A stretch of 64,000 bases of DNA from Lautropia dentalis (GTDB taxonomy: Bacteria > Pseudomonadota > Gammaproteobacteria > Burkholderiales > Burkholderiaceae_E), in NCBI RefSeq assembly GCF_003892345.1, contig NZ_RRUE01000002.1:1382619-1446618 (forward strand). Reading direction: 5' to 3'. Of the stretch, positions 26,414 to 34,707 are shown in pieces. Positions within the stretch are counted from its first letter, which is position 1, and each line of letters opens with the position of its first letter. The notes beneath the pieces are model-generated. The model saw nothing but the letters and a program-made list of their open reading frames with translations, was not told the origin of the DNA and searched no databases. Made by a program: the position numbers and the translations under genes.

Positions 26414-26995
26414 ATGCACTGGTTGAATCTTGCATCATGGGTTCCCTGTACTGAGGCTGAGGGGCCTGGAAGAAGGGCGGCCCTTTGGGTTCAGGGGTGC
26501 GACAAGCGCTGCGCAGGATGTTGCAATCCGGGTTACCTGAAGATCGTCGAACGGGATCTTCTGAGTTCATCCCGCATGATCGACCGCATTCTGGCTGCGC
26601 ATGAAGCCTCATCCCTGGAGGGCGTGACGTTTCTTGGCGGCGAGCCCTTCCTGCAGGCACAGGGCCTTGCAGAAGTGGCAGAGGGCGTATCCCGCGCGGG
26701 GTTGTCCGTCATGGTCTTCAGTGGGTATACCATCCAGGAGCTGGATGATCTGGCACTGCCGGGGACGAAAGCGCTTCTCGACTGGACGGATGTCCTTGTG
26801 GATGGGCCATACGAAGCGTCAAGCCCTGACCTGCAGCGGAACTGGGTTGGGTCGACCAACCAGCGCTTCCATTACCTGACACAACGCTACGATGCGTCTA
26901 TCGAAGGGGCGGGTGTACCTGAGCGTGTTGTGGAGTGGCGAATCCGTTCCAATGGCCAGCTAATGCTCAACGGCTGGCCCTGTTCGCTCAGATGA
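26414..26995 (+). CDS. Radical SAM, NrdG-like activase (gene 5 of five-gene operon)
   Basis: 193 residues, the usual size for anaerobic-RNR/pyruvate-formate-lyase type activases. The cluster motif is CDKRCAGC (Cys29, Cys33, Cys36), binding a 4Fe-4S cluster that reductively cleaves S-adenosylmethionine. GGEPFLQAQGLAEVA near 75 is the SAM-binding GGE motif, and a later VDGPY segment is typical of the NrdG group. It starts three bases after the AAA+ stop. No glycyl-radical enzyme is encoded in the window, and the ribonucleotide reductase here is class II, which needs no activase, so the target is unknown and may be another product of this operon. Confidence 0.88.
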   Translation: MHWLNLASWVPCTEAEGPGRRAALWVQGCDKRCAGCCNPGYLKIVERDLLSSSRMIDRILAAHEASSLEGVTFLGGEPFLQAQGLAEVAEGVSRAGLSVMVFSGYTIQELDDLALPGTKALLDWTDVLVDGPYEASSPDLQRNWVGSTNQRFHYLTQRYDASIEGAGVPERVVEWRIRSNGQLMLNGWPCSLR

Positions 26996-27013
26996 CGGAC
27001 GGGCAGGGGGCTT

Positions 27014-27367
27014 TCATCCCTGTCCTTTTGCCTCCCGCGCATCCCCATAGATCCACGCCTGTGCCCCCGACCGGAACGTCGCCATCACCCGCGCGTACTC
27101 CTTCACCTCATACCGGTCGGCCTGTGCCAGCTCCTCGTCGGTGATCTCGAAAATCACGCCGGGCACCTCATCGGCCGGGTTCTCCGTCCTGATCAGCATT
27201 GGATGGTGCGTCTTGCCGCTCGTGGCCACCACGGCTGGATCACTGATCGCAATCTCGTCCAGCCGATAGCCCACCAGCACATCCGGTGATCCTGTCAGCT
27301 TCCGGCTGAACGTGGCCAGCTGCACGTTTTCCTGTTGCAGCGTGCCGTAGGAGAACAGTTTTTGCAT
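27014..27367 (-). CDS. Gamma-glutamylcyclotransferase-like (AIG2/GGCT) family protein
   Basis: 117 residues beginning MQKLFSYGTLQQENVQ. The YGTL motif and following glycine form the anion-binding loop of the GGCT fold, and the acidic motif DEELAQADRYE near residue 77-87 supplies the catalytic Glu region. Family members cyclise gamma-glutamyl or related amide substrates; the substrate here is unknown. It is convergent with the radical-SAM gene, with 18 bases between the stops, which marks the right border of the five-gene operon. Confidence 0.88.
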   Translation of the reverse strand: MQKLFSYGTLQQENVQLATFSRKLTGSPDVLVGYRLDEIAISDPAVVATSGKTHHPMLIRTENPADEVPGVIFEITDEELAQADRYEVKEYARVMATFRSGAQAWIYGDAREAKGQG

Positions 27368-27376
27368 GGCGAAACC

Positions 27377-27405
27377 CCTTGGAGCGTGTCATGGACTCAT
27401 TCAGC
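27377..27405 (-). repeat. Dispersed intergenic repeat, copy B
   Basis: Reverse-complement copy of the 3' box: GAATGAGTCCATGACACGCT read on the minus strand, just upstream of the GGCT-like gene. The remaining part of the 27368-27693 gap shows no gene; TATAAA at about 27529 is a possible promoter box for the hydrolase gene. Confidence 0.7.
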
Positions 27406-27693
27406 CCTGCAAAGCCCCCTTCGGGCGTGCAGGGCAAGGCAGTGTACACCCCCCGCTTTATGTCTGTTTTTTGGTGGTTCTCCCACCGGAAAACCCTGTT
27501 TCTGCCGGGTTTTGCCCCGTTTCCTGTTATAAATGCTGTGATCTGCGGCCAACTTCATACATTTCTGCAGCACCTTGATAATGTGTTTCCTGGCGGCTTC
27601 CCTTAAGGTTCCGGGGAAGCGCCGGCAGGCCCAACCTCGGGCCAGTGCCGGTTCACCCATGCATTCCGCAGACCAGAACAGGGAACCGTCTAC

Positions 27694-29172
27694 ATGAACC
27701 AGTCAAACCGTCCTTTCTCCGGGCTTCGTGCCCCCGCTTCCGCCCGCGCCCTCATTCTGGCCCTGGCCGTTTCCGCACTGTTCCCGTCGGTGGCCTCGGC
27801 AGCCGGTAACGAATCACCTGCAGCAGACAAGGCGGCGGCAGCTTCCAGTGAAGCGCCATTGGCAGGTGCCGCCTCCAGCGATGCCTCGCAGGCCGCATCG
27901 GCATCGCAGGCCCAGGCAGGGGAGTCTGCACCGCTCTCCCAGGCCGAGATCCAGGCCGCCATTCGCGCCCAGCTCCCGGGCGCGGCCAGCACGCCGTCCG
28001 CGGTCAGCGAACCGTCCGGCTCCCATGTCGCCCGGAAAGAGTTCAAGCTGCCCGGCACCCACTGGGTCAACCAGCACCTGGACTTCGTCCATCCGCGCAA
28101 CAGCGCCATCGCCACGGGCTCGGCACCGTCGGCGCTGGAAACGGCCAGTGTGGATCTCTCCGGCGTCTCCGTCACGGACGGCAATGGCAACGCGGTCACG
28201 CTGGCCGACTACCAGAACCGCGGTGACGTCGACAGCCTGCTGGTGCTGCATCGCGGCCAGATCGTCTATGAGCACTACGCCCACGGGATGATCGAGGAGC
28301 GGCGCCATGCCCTGTGGTCGATGACCAAATCCTTCACCGGCCTGATCGCCACCGACCTGATCCAGTCCGGCCAGCTCGACCCCAGTGCTCCCGTCACCCA
28401 GTACGTGCCGGAGCTGCAGGGCAGTGCCTGGGACGGTGCCAGCGTGCAGCAGACGCTGGACATGACCACGGCGGTTGACTACGCCGAGCGTCCCGATGCC
28501 GACCCGGGCGTCGTGCAGTACATGTTTGCCGCCGACCTGCTCAACGTTGGGCCACTGTACCAGGGGCCCAAGAAGATCATCGACTTCCTGAAGTCCCTGA
28601 AGAAAAACGGTGATCATGGCGCCAAATTCGAATACAAGACGGTGGATGCCGAGGTCATCGGCCTGATCATCGAGAAGATCACCGGCAAGTCCTTCCCCAC
28701 CCTGGTGTCCGAACGCATCTGGGCGCCCATCGGTGCCCAGACGGCCGCCTACGCACTGCAGGACAGCGGCAACGCCTATCTGGCCGGTGCCGGCATGGGG
28801 GCCATCACGCGTGACCTGGCCCGCTTTGGCGAAGCCGTCCGCCTGGAAGGCCGCTACAACGGTCAGGCCTTCCTGCAGCCGGGCACCGTGGCCGAACTGC
28901 GCAAGGGCGGTGACCAGAATGCCTTCCGGGCCGGTCGTCCCAATGCCCGTGAAGGTTCCTCCTACCACAACCAGTGGTGGATCGCCCCGGGCAATGACCA
29001 CAGCTTCGAAGCCCAGGGCTTCGGCGGCCAGCGCATCTACATCGATCCGCAGAACGAACTGGTCATCGTGAAAACGGCCTCCGAGGTGAACCTGAACATC
29101 GAGCCCAAACCCACGGACCTCGACCGGCCCATCTTCGACGCCATCACCACGGCCGTCACCCAGGCCCACTGA
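27694..29172 (+). CDS. Secreted serine hydrolase, class C beta-lactamase fold (NylB-like)
   Basis: 492 residues. The N-terminus is a Sec signal (ALILALAVSALFPSVASAAG) followed by an 80-residue Ala/Ser-rich linker. The catalytic domain has the S-x-x-K motif SMTKS (near residue 210, in HALWSMTKSFTGLIA), a Tyr motif in FEYKTVDAEVIGLII, and the NQWWIAPGNDHSFEAQGFGGQ segment near the C-terminus. The arrangement resembles 6-aminohexanoate-dimer hydrolase and esterase EstB relatives rather than true AmpC. Likely periplasmic; substrate unknown. Confidence 0.87.
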   Translation: MNQSNRPFSGLRAPASARALILALAVSALFPSVASAAGNESPAADKAAAASSEAPLAGAASSDASQAASASQAQAGESAPLSQAEIQAAIRAQLPGAASTPSAVSEPSGSHVARKEFKLPGTHWVNQHLDFVHPRNSAIATGSAPSALETASVDLSGVSVTDGNGNAVTLADYQNRGDVDSLLVLHRGQIVYEHYAHGMIEERRHALWSMTKSFTGLIATDLIQSGQLDPSAPVTQYVPELQGSAWDGASVQQTLDMTTAVDYAERPDADPGVVQYMFAADLLNVGPLYQGPKKIIDFLKSLKKNGDHGAKFEYKTVDAEVIGLIIEKITGKSFPTLVSERIWAPIGAQTAAYALQDSGNAYLAGAGMGAITRDLARFGEAVRLEGRYNGQAFLQPGTVAELRKGGDQNAFRAGRPNAREGSSYHNQWWIAPGNDHSFEAQGFGGQRIYIDPQNELVIVKTASEVNLNIEPKPTDLDRPIFDAITTAVTQAH

Positions 29173-29380
29173 GCACAGCCCCGCGCAGGTGCACGAAGCG
29201 CGCTGCCCGGCATGGCCGGGGGCGCGCTTCGCCGTTCCTGCTCCTGTCTCTGCATGGCCACGTCGGGCCGATCCGGCCCGCATCATGGAAAACCCCGCCC
29301 TGGCCGGAGACCGAACCATGGCCCCCGGCCATGGGCGCTACCATAACGCCTTCTTTCCCCCTCCTCATTCAGGAGCCTCC

Positions 29381-29671
29381 ATGTCCAAACCCGTTCATCT
29401 CTTCGTCACCCTGCAGGCCAAACCGGGCCAGATGGAAGCCCTGCAGCAGGCCATTGCCGGCCTCGTCGCTGGCAGCCGTCAGGAAGCCGGCTGCGTCTCG
29501 TACAACGCCGCCTACGCCGACGACGGCATCACCGCCTACATCGTCGAACACTGGAAGGATCAGGCCGCCGTCGACTTCCACAACAAGACCCCGCACTTCA
29601 TCGAGGGCGTCAAGAAGCTGCAGGAGCACAGCAGCAACCTGCAGATCCACAACGTGCACTGGCTGGACTGA
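29381..29671 (+). CDS. Antibiotic biosynthesis monooxygenase (ABM) domain protein
   Basis: 96 residues, a single ABM ferredoxin-like domain: VTLQAKPGQMEALQQAI, SRQEAGCVSYNAAY, IVEHWKDQAAVDFHN and TPHFIEGVKKL. YgiN-type relatives act as quinol monooxygenases or small-molecule oxygenases. The start at 29381 follows AGGAGCCTCC. It lies between a serine hydrolase and an EamA transporter in the same direction; no pathway is evident. Confidence 0.88.
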   Translation: MSKPVHLFVTLQAKPGQMEALQQAIAGLVAGSRQEAGCVSYNAAYADDGITAYIVEHWKDQAAVDFHNKTPHFIEGVKKLQEHSSNLQIHNVHWLD

Positions 29672-29802
29672 TTCCGCCTTTACACGCCCCGCCTGGAACA
29701 AATGGCCCATTCGCCACCCGCGCAACCTCTCCTGGGGGGCGGGACGAGGCGGCAGGGGCCTCTGGGGCAGAGAGTTTTCCTGCCGGCAGGAGACAAGCCA
29801 GC

Positions 29803-30840
29803 ATGCCATCTTCCCGTCTGGACACTTCCCCCGCCACCTCGCCACGCAGGGCGCTGATCATTGCCCACGTGGCGGCCGTGCTGTTCGGCATGACCGGCAT
29901 CCTCGGGGCGCTCATTCACTTCGCCCCCACCACCATCACCGCCGGTCGCGCGGGCTTTGCCGCCGTTTCCCTCCTGGTGCTGGCACTGCTGCAGAGGCGC
30001 CCGGTGGTGCGTGCCCTCAACGTCCGCCATATTCGTGTCCTGCTGGCCAGCGGCATCTTTCTGGCCGTTCACTGGGTCACCTTCTTTCTGGCCGTGAAGG
30101 TGGGCGGCGTGGCGGTTGCCACGCTCGGCTTTGCCAGCTTTCCGGCCTTCATCGCCCTGCTCGATGTGCTGGTCTTTCGCGAGCGCATCGGCGCCGGTGA
30201 AGGCACGCTGCTCACCCTGGTCACCCTCGGGCTGATCCTGGTCACCCCGTCCTTCGACTTTGGCAACAGCGGCACCATCGGCCTGCTCTGGGGGCTGCTG
30301 TCGGGCCTGTCCTTCGCATGTCTGGCCGTGCTCAACCGCCGGGGCAGCCGCGGTGTCGACGCCATTCAGGTCGCCCTGTGGCAGAACACCATCGTGTTTC
30401 TGCTGGTGCTGCCGCTGGCCGGTGCGATGGGTGGCATGGAGGCCGGCGACGTGTCCACCATGCAGGAAGCTGCGGTCCATGTGGCCGGTTCCGCTCAGAA
30501 GGAGGCTGCTGGCCATACGGCTGGTTCCACCCAGGTGGCCAGATCCACGCATGCCGTCGATGCTGCCGGTTCCGTTGTGGCAACGCCTTCCCATCTTGCC
30601 GACTGGTTCTGGCTGGCCGTGCTGGGCATCTTCTGCACCGGCCTGTCACATACCCTGTTCGTCAGAAGCCTCGATGGACTGGATGCCCGCAGCGCCGGCA
30701 TGATCATCGCGCTGGAGCCCGTGTACGCCATTGCCTGCGCCTGGTGGCTCTTCGGTGACCAGCCCAGCCTGCGCATGCTGGCCGGGGCCGGGCTGATCAT
30801 CCTCGCCACCGTACTGTCGGCGCGGGGGAATAAGGGCTGA
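29803..30840 (+). CDS. EamA family (DMT superfamily) transporter with low-complexity insertion
   Basis: 345 residues, longer than the usual 290-300. Ten hydrophobic segments in two EamA repeats are visible, with LEPVYAIACAWWLFGDQPS typical of the second repeat. The extra length is a hydrophilic insertion at about residues 206-265, rich in A, G, H, S and T with repeating AGS/VAGS words, placed between the sixth and seventh segments as a cytoplasmic or periplasmic loop. The substrate is unknown. Confidence 0.87.
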   Translation: MPSSRLDTSPATSPRRALIIAHVAAVLFGMTGILGALIHFAPTTITAGRAGFAAVSLLVLALLQRRPVVRALNVRHIRVLLASGIFLAVHWVTFFLAVKVGGVAVATLGFASFPAFIALLDVLVFRERIGAGEGTLLTLVTLGLILVTPSFDFGNSGTIGLLWGLLSGLSFACLAVLNRRGSRGVDAIQVALWQNTIVFLLVLPLAGAMGGMEAGDVSTMQEAAVHVAGSAQKEAAGHTAGSTQVARSTHAVDAAGSVVATPSHLADWFWLAVLGIFCTGLSHTLFVRSLDGLDARSAGMIIALEPVYAIACAWWLFGDQPSLRMLAGAGLIILATVLSARGNKG

Positions 30841-30946
30841 GAGAGAAGGGGTCGGGCAGGGGATATCAGCCCGTCCACCAGCACCCTCTCCGTTATCCCA
30901 TCGACCCCCAATCGGCATCCCATCAGCGCTCCCATCAGCGCGTCAA

Positions 30947-30996
30947 TGTCCGCCATTATGGACAATATGGTATGTTTTTGTTCATAATGGCGGACA
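30947..30996. promoter_or_regulatory. Perfect 13-bp operator dyad and promoter of the HipBA-type operon
   Basis: TGTCCGCCATTAT (30947-30959) and ATAATGGCGGACA (30984-30996) are perfect inverted repeats. Between and overlapping them lie TGGACA (30959-30964) and CATAAT (30983-30988), spaced 18 bases. Transcription would begin close to the ATG at 30996, giving a leaderless or near-leaderless mRNA that the HTH protein can shut off. Confidence 0.7.
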
Positions 30997-31478
30997 TGCC
31001 CAGCAAACCTCCCATCGTCTTTCCGCAGGAACAGCGCGTTCTCACCTCCATGGGAGAGCGCATCCGCCTTGCCCGTCGCCGGCGCCGTCTCAGCACCACC
31101 ACGGTCTCGGGCAGGGCGGGCATTTCCCGCAGCACCCTGCACAAGATCGAAGCCGGCGACCCCGGTGTCACGCTGGGTTCCTGCGTTCGGGTGCTGGCCT
31201 GCCTGAGTCTGGTCAATGACTTCGACCACATCGCAGCCGATGACCGGCTGGGCCGAAAACTGCAGGATCTGGGGCTCGAACCGCCGCCGCGGCCCAAACG
31301 CAAGATACGACCACGGTCGCGCAGCGCTCCCGCCGGTGGCAAAGTCTCACAGCAAGAAGTTTCTGTGATGGCAGGGGAGCCGGGCATGGAGGTCTCGGCG
31401 GCTGACTGTCAGGCGTCTGGGTGCCTGACCGACCAGGCGCGTTCGTCGTCGTTGCTCGAAGAGGAGGGCGGGGCATGA
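30996..31478 (+). CDS. HipB-like helix-turn-helix antitoxin/regulator
   Basis: 160 residues from ATG 30996 (MPSKPPIVFPQEQRVLTSMG). An Xre-type HTH spans about 20-75: GERIRLARRRRRLSTTTVSG then SRSTLHKIEAGDPGVTLGSC. A 75-residue Arg/Pro/Ser-rich disordered tail follows, probably the toxin-contacting part. Upstream in-frame ATGs at 30972 and 30987 fall inside the operator. The stop overlaps the HipA-like start (ATGA), typical of toxin-antitoxin coupling. Confidence 0.85.
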   Translation: MPSKPPIVFPQEQRVLTSMGERIRLARRRRRLSTTTVSGRAGISRSTLHKIEAGDPGVTLGSCVRVLACLSLVNDFDHIAADDRLGRKLQDLGLEPPPRPKRKIRPRSRSAPAGGKVSQQEVSVMAGEPGMEVSAADCQASGCLTDQARSSSLLEEEGGA

Positions 31479-32737
31479 TTCAGCACACCAGTTCGCTCGA
31501 GGTCTGGCTGGATGACGATCTTGGCCCTGCCTGCAGGGTCGGGATGTTGGCGCATGATCGTGGCCAGACCCGCTTCACCTACGACACGGCATGGCTGAAG
31601 AGCCCTCGCGCCTTTGCACTTGACCCTGCGCTGCAGCTGGACTCCCATCCGTTCTTTCCCCGGCCTGACCAGGGAAATTTCGGCATCTTTCTGGATTCGT
31701 CACCGGACCGCTGGGGGCAGACGCTGATGAAGCGCCGCGAGGCCCTGCAGGCCAGGGATGAACAGCGCTCTCCCCGCACCCTGTACGCGTGGGATTATCT
31801 GGTCGGTGTACAGGACCTGACCCGTCAGGGGGCGCTGCGCTTCTGCCTGCCTGGTTCCGATGTTTTTCTGGATAACGAGAAAATGGCTGCGCCTCCCGTC
31901 ACCAGCCTGCGGGAACTGGAAGCCGTAGCATACCGCCTGACGCATCGTCGGCTGGATGATCTGGATGAACTGCGTCGCTGGCTGGCTGTGCTGGTCGCGC
32001 CCGGTGCGTCTTTGGGCGGGGCTCGTCCGAAAGCCAACTTCACTGAGTTGGACGGTTCTCTCTGGATTGGCAAATTCCCGACACGGGATGATGACCGTGA
32101 TATTGGCGCATGGGAGTATGCCACGCATCAAATGGCCGAGCAGGCAGGTATCGTGGTTCCACCCGCCCGGCTGGCGCGGTTCAACAACGACTACCATACT
32201 TTCTGCGTTCAACGCTTTGACCGAAAGAGTGGCAGACGTCGCTTCTACGCCTCGGCCATGACGCTCCTGCAGAAAGAACGGAGTGAGGGCAGCAGTTATC
32301 TGGAGCTGGCCCAGTTCATTCGGTCTCATGGTGACCCTGAACATGTCGAATCAGATCTTGTCCAGCTGTTCCGGCGCGTTGCCTTCAATGTGGCGGTCGG
32401 GAACCGGGACGATCACCTGCGCAATCACGGCTTTTTGCTGGGGCAGGGGGGGTGGCGTCTGGCGCCGGCCTTCGATGTGAACCCGAACATCGACAAGGCC
32501 GAACATGTCCTGAATATCGATGACAGCGACAATAGGCCGGAGCTGGCAACGGTACTGGAAACTGCGCCTTTTTACGACCTGTCCGACACGGAGGCGACGC
32601 GCATTCTGCGTGAAGTCATTCGTGCCGTGTCGGACTGGCGGGCCGTGGCCCGTCGGCACCGCATTTCCGCTGCGGACATCGAACTGACAGCGGGGGCGTT
32701 TGGTGCGCTTTCGGATGTGATCGGTGGAAATGTTTGA
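31475..32737 (+). CDS. HipA-like serine/threonine kinase toxin
   Basis: 420 residues. N-terminal HipA subdomain (MIQHTSSLEVWLDDDLGPAC) and kinase core: GASLGGARPKANF (the phosphate/Lys region), KFPTRDDDRDIGAWEYATHQ, catalytic loop VGNRDDHLRNHGFLL and metal-binding APAFDVNPN. HipA proteins phosphorylate translation factors such as GltX and slow growth. All the kinase signatures are intact. It is coupled to the upstream HipB-like gene by a four-base overlap. Confidence 0.9.
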   Translation: MIQHTSSLEVWLDDDLGPACRVGMLAHDRGQTRFTYDTAWLKSPRAFALDPALQLDSHPFFPRPDQGNFGIFLDSSPDRWGQTLMKRREALQARDEQRSPRTLYAWDYLVGVQDLTRQGALRFCLPGSDVFLDNEKMAAPPVTSLRELEAVAYRLTHRRLDDLDELRRWLAVLVAPGASLGGARPKANFTELDGSLWIGKFPTRDDDRDIGAWEYATHQMAEQAGIVVPPARLARFNNDYHTFCVQRFDRKSGRRRFYASAMTLLQKERSEGSSYLELAQFIRSHGDPEHVESDLVQLFRRVAFNVAVGNRDDHLRNHGFLLGQGGWRLAPAFDVNPNIDKAEHVLNIDDSDNRPELATVLETAPFYDLSDTEATRILREVIRAVSDWRAVARRHRISAADIELTAGAFGALSDVIGGNV

Positions 32738-32739
32738 GA

Positions 32740-33462
32740 TGATCCGGGGCTACTCTAGTCGGTCCTGAACAACCCGTCTCACCCCCTGATACCCAGTGTC
32801 TGACCCCGGGAACCACCCTGCAGAGATTGCAGGATTTGCGATCATAGGGCTCGTTTTCTTGCAATTTCTCCGGGGTCTTCATGGGTCCAAAGCCATCACA
32901 ACCACAGACTGGCGAGCTGTTCGGGTATCCGCTGCGCGATCACCTGAACCTGAAGCATCCGCTGATCCTGCTGGGCGACCGGATCCAGTGGGAGCGCATC
33001 GATGAACTGGTGGCGGACCAGTTCAAGTCCCGTACAGGGCGGCCCGCCACGTCCCCTCGTCTGATTGCGGGGCTGCTGTATCTGCAGCACGCCTTCGATC
33101 TGTCTGATGAAGAAGTGGTGGCAACCTGGGTGGAAAACCCGTACTGGCAGGTCTTTACCGGGGAGATCTATCTGCAGACCAGGCCGCCGATTGATCCGTC
33201 CAGCCTGACGCGCTGGCGCAAAAGGCTGGGCGAGGCTGGCGTGGAAGAGATGCTGTCTTTGACGCTGGTTCTGGCGCAGGAACTTGGCATGCTCAAGGAA
33301 TCCAGCTTCAAGACGGTGATCGTGGACACGACGGTCATGCCGAAGGCGATTGCGCATCCAACGGATTCCCGGCTTCTGGAGCGTACCAGACAGCATCTGG
33401 TCAAGGCTGCCAGGGCGTGTGGCCTGAAACTGCGGCAGAGCTACAGTCGTGTTGAGGTGTAC
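32740..33462 (+). mobile_element. IS5-type insertion sequence, left part only
   Basis: A transposase start and its upstream leader remain; everything 3' of 33462 has been replaced by an IS3-family element and then unrelated Rhs DNA. The left boundary is approximate because the right inverted repeat is missing. It begins just after the HipA-like stop codon. Confidence 0.6.
32881..33462 (+). pseudogene. IS5-type transposase, truncated after about 194 residues
   Basis: The sequence starts MGPKPSQPQTGELFGYPLRD and carries the DUF772-type N-terminal domain (SPRLIAGLLYLQHAFDLSDEE, WQVFTGE, LTRWRKRLGEAGVEEML) and the first catalytic strand (TVIVDTTVMPKAIAHPTDS). The usual C-terminal DDE half (another 150-250 residues) is absent; the frame runs into the left end of the IS3 element and stops at 33474. 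Non-functional. Confidence 0.85.
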
Positions 33463-33499
33463 TGTCAACCGTAGACAGTTGCTTTAATGTGAAGTCCGT

Positions 33500-34315
33500 T
33501 CAAAGAAAACCTTGCCTGAAGGCCACTGGCGACTGGTAGCCAAGTGCACTGTGCAGTCGCTGACGGTTGTAGAACACCTCGATCCACTCGGTGATCGCCG
33601 CTCGTGCCTGCGCACGCGTGGCGAAACGCCGCTGGTACAGCAACTCGTTCTTGAGTGATCCCCAGAAACTCTCCATCGGTGCGTTGTCGTAGCAGTTTCC
33701 CCGCCGTGACATCGACACCTGCATGCCCAGGGCATCAAGTCTTTCACGGTAGCGACTTGCGCAGTACTGGCTTCCCCGATCGGAATGATGCAGTAGTCCG
33801 GGCTCGGGGCGGGCATACCGGACAGCCCGGTTCAGAGCCTCCAGTGTCAGCTCGTGTGTCATGCGCTTCGACATGGCGTAGCCGACGATCTCCTGAGTGA
33901 ACACGTCCTTCACGCCAGCCAGATACAGCCAGCCTTCATCCGTACGCACATAGGTGATGTCCGTCAGCCAGACCTTGTCCGGTGCGTCGGCACTGAAGTC
34001 CTGGGCCAGCAGATTGGGCGCCACAGGCAAGGTGTGTGCCGAGTCCGTGGTCGTGCGAAAGCAGCGTTTCTGCCGGCAGCACAGGCCCATCTCGCGCCGC
34101 AGACGTCCGACACGATCCCGTCCGACCTTCTGTCCCTGGTGCCGCAACAGCGCATGTACGCGTCGCACCCCATAGGTCTGGCGCCCCGCCTCGTGAGCCG
34201 CCCTGATGTGAACACGCAGGCGCTCGTCGTCCCTGGCCCGTTGGCTGGGCTGGCGCTTGAGCCAGGCCAGATAGCCGCTGCGAGAAACCTCCAGAGCCCG
34301 ACAGGCCACGGTCAA
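33500..34315 (-). CDS. IS3-family transposase OrfB (DDE integrase core)
   Basis: 271 residues from the first in-frame start, but the frame is open further upstream (AFLKDRVHGKGYPLTVACRA) and is normally made as an OrfAB fusion. The rve-type catalytic domain shows VWLTDITYVRTDEGWLYLA (first Asp), LLHHSDRGSQY (second Asp) and NAPMESFWGSLKNE (Glu), ending with the usual YNRQRLHSALGYQSP. Intact. Confidence 0.93.
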   Translation of the reverse strand: MTVACRALEVSRSGYLAWLKRQPSQRARDDERLRVHIRAAHEAGRQTYGVRRVHALLRHQGQKVGRDRVGRLRREMGLCCRQKRCFRTTTDSAHTLPVAPNLLAQDFSADAPDKVWLTDITYVRTDEGWLYLAGVKDVFTQEIVGYAMSKRMTHELTLEALNRAVRYARPEPGLLHHSDRGSQYCASRYRERLDALGMQVSMSRRGNCYDNAPMESFWGSLKNELLYQRRFATRAQARAAITEWIEVFYNRQRLHSALGYQSPVAFRQGFL

Positions 34316-34344
34316 CGGGTACCCCTTGCCGTGAACCCTGTCCT

Positions 34345-34656
34345 TCAGGAACGCGTACCTTGCAGGGACTCCTTCGCAAAGTACGCGGCGGCCTTTTTTA
34401 CGATCTCTCGCTCCATCTCGGCACGGGCCAGCTCCCGGCGCAGTCGCACCACCTCGGCCTGAAGCTCCTCGCGGCTGGCCTCGGCCACACCCGAGAATGG
34501 CTTGCTCGGCCCCTTGGCCTTGACCACCCAGTTGGCCAGTGACCCCTTCGGAACCCCCAGCCTGGCGGCGACCTCGGCTTGCGAAAGTCCCTGTTCAAGG
34601 ACCATCCTGACGGCTTCCGTCCTGAACTCGGCTGTGTAACTCTGATTCTGTTTCAT
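34345..34656 (-). CDS. IS3-family OrfA (HTH) with -1 slippery site
   Basis: 103 residues starting MKQNQSYTAEFRTEAVRMVL. An HTH (GLSQAEVAARLGVPKGSLANW) is followed by a leucine-zipper-like segment (ELQAEVVRLRRELARAEMER). Near its end GTA AAA AAG (complement of 34393-34399, A AAA AAG) is a classic IS3 -1 frameshift heptamer. Shifting there joins OrfA to the OrfB frame to give the active OrfAB transposase. Confidence 0.92.
   Translation of the reverse strand: MKQNQSYTAEFRTEAVRMVLEQGLSQAEVAARLGVPKGSLANWVVKAKGPSKPFSGVAEASREELQAEVVRLRRELARAEMEREIVKKAAAYFAKESLQGTRS
34393..34399 (-). other. A AAA AAG -1 frameshift heptamer (IS3 orfAB)
   Basis: It lies in the OrfA frame as AAA AAG after GTA. The -1 frame continues without stop into OrfB. 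This is the known arrangement of the IS3 family. Confidence 0.8.
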
Positions 34657-34707
34657 CCGTTGACCCTCCATGGCCATTCTCCCTCATGTGGGTGTCTACG
34701 GAAGTCA

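Larger units (their letters stand above)
33463..34707 (-). mobile_element. IS3-family insertion sequence, 1245 bp
   Basis: Its ends are imperfect inverted repeats starting TG: TGTCAACCGTAGACA at 33463-33477 and, reverse-complemented, TGACTTCCGTAGACA at 34693-34707 (12 of 15 match). It carries orfA and orfB on the minus strand. The flanks (TAC on the left, GGC on the right) do not match, and the left neighbour is an IS5-type element while the right is an Rhs gene, so the junction arose by deletion or recombination after insertion. Confidence 0.85.

Noticed and set aside
15549-26995. tRNA-Gly as attachment site for an island carrying the five-gene operon
   Set aside because: No copy of the tRNA 3' end is visible near 27000, no integrase gene is present, and a terminator and the Fic gene intervene.
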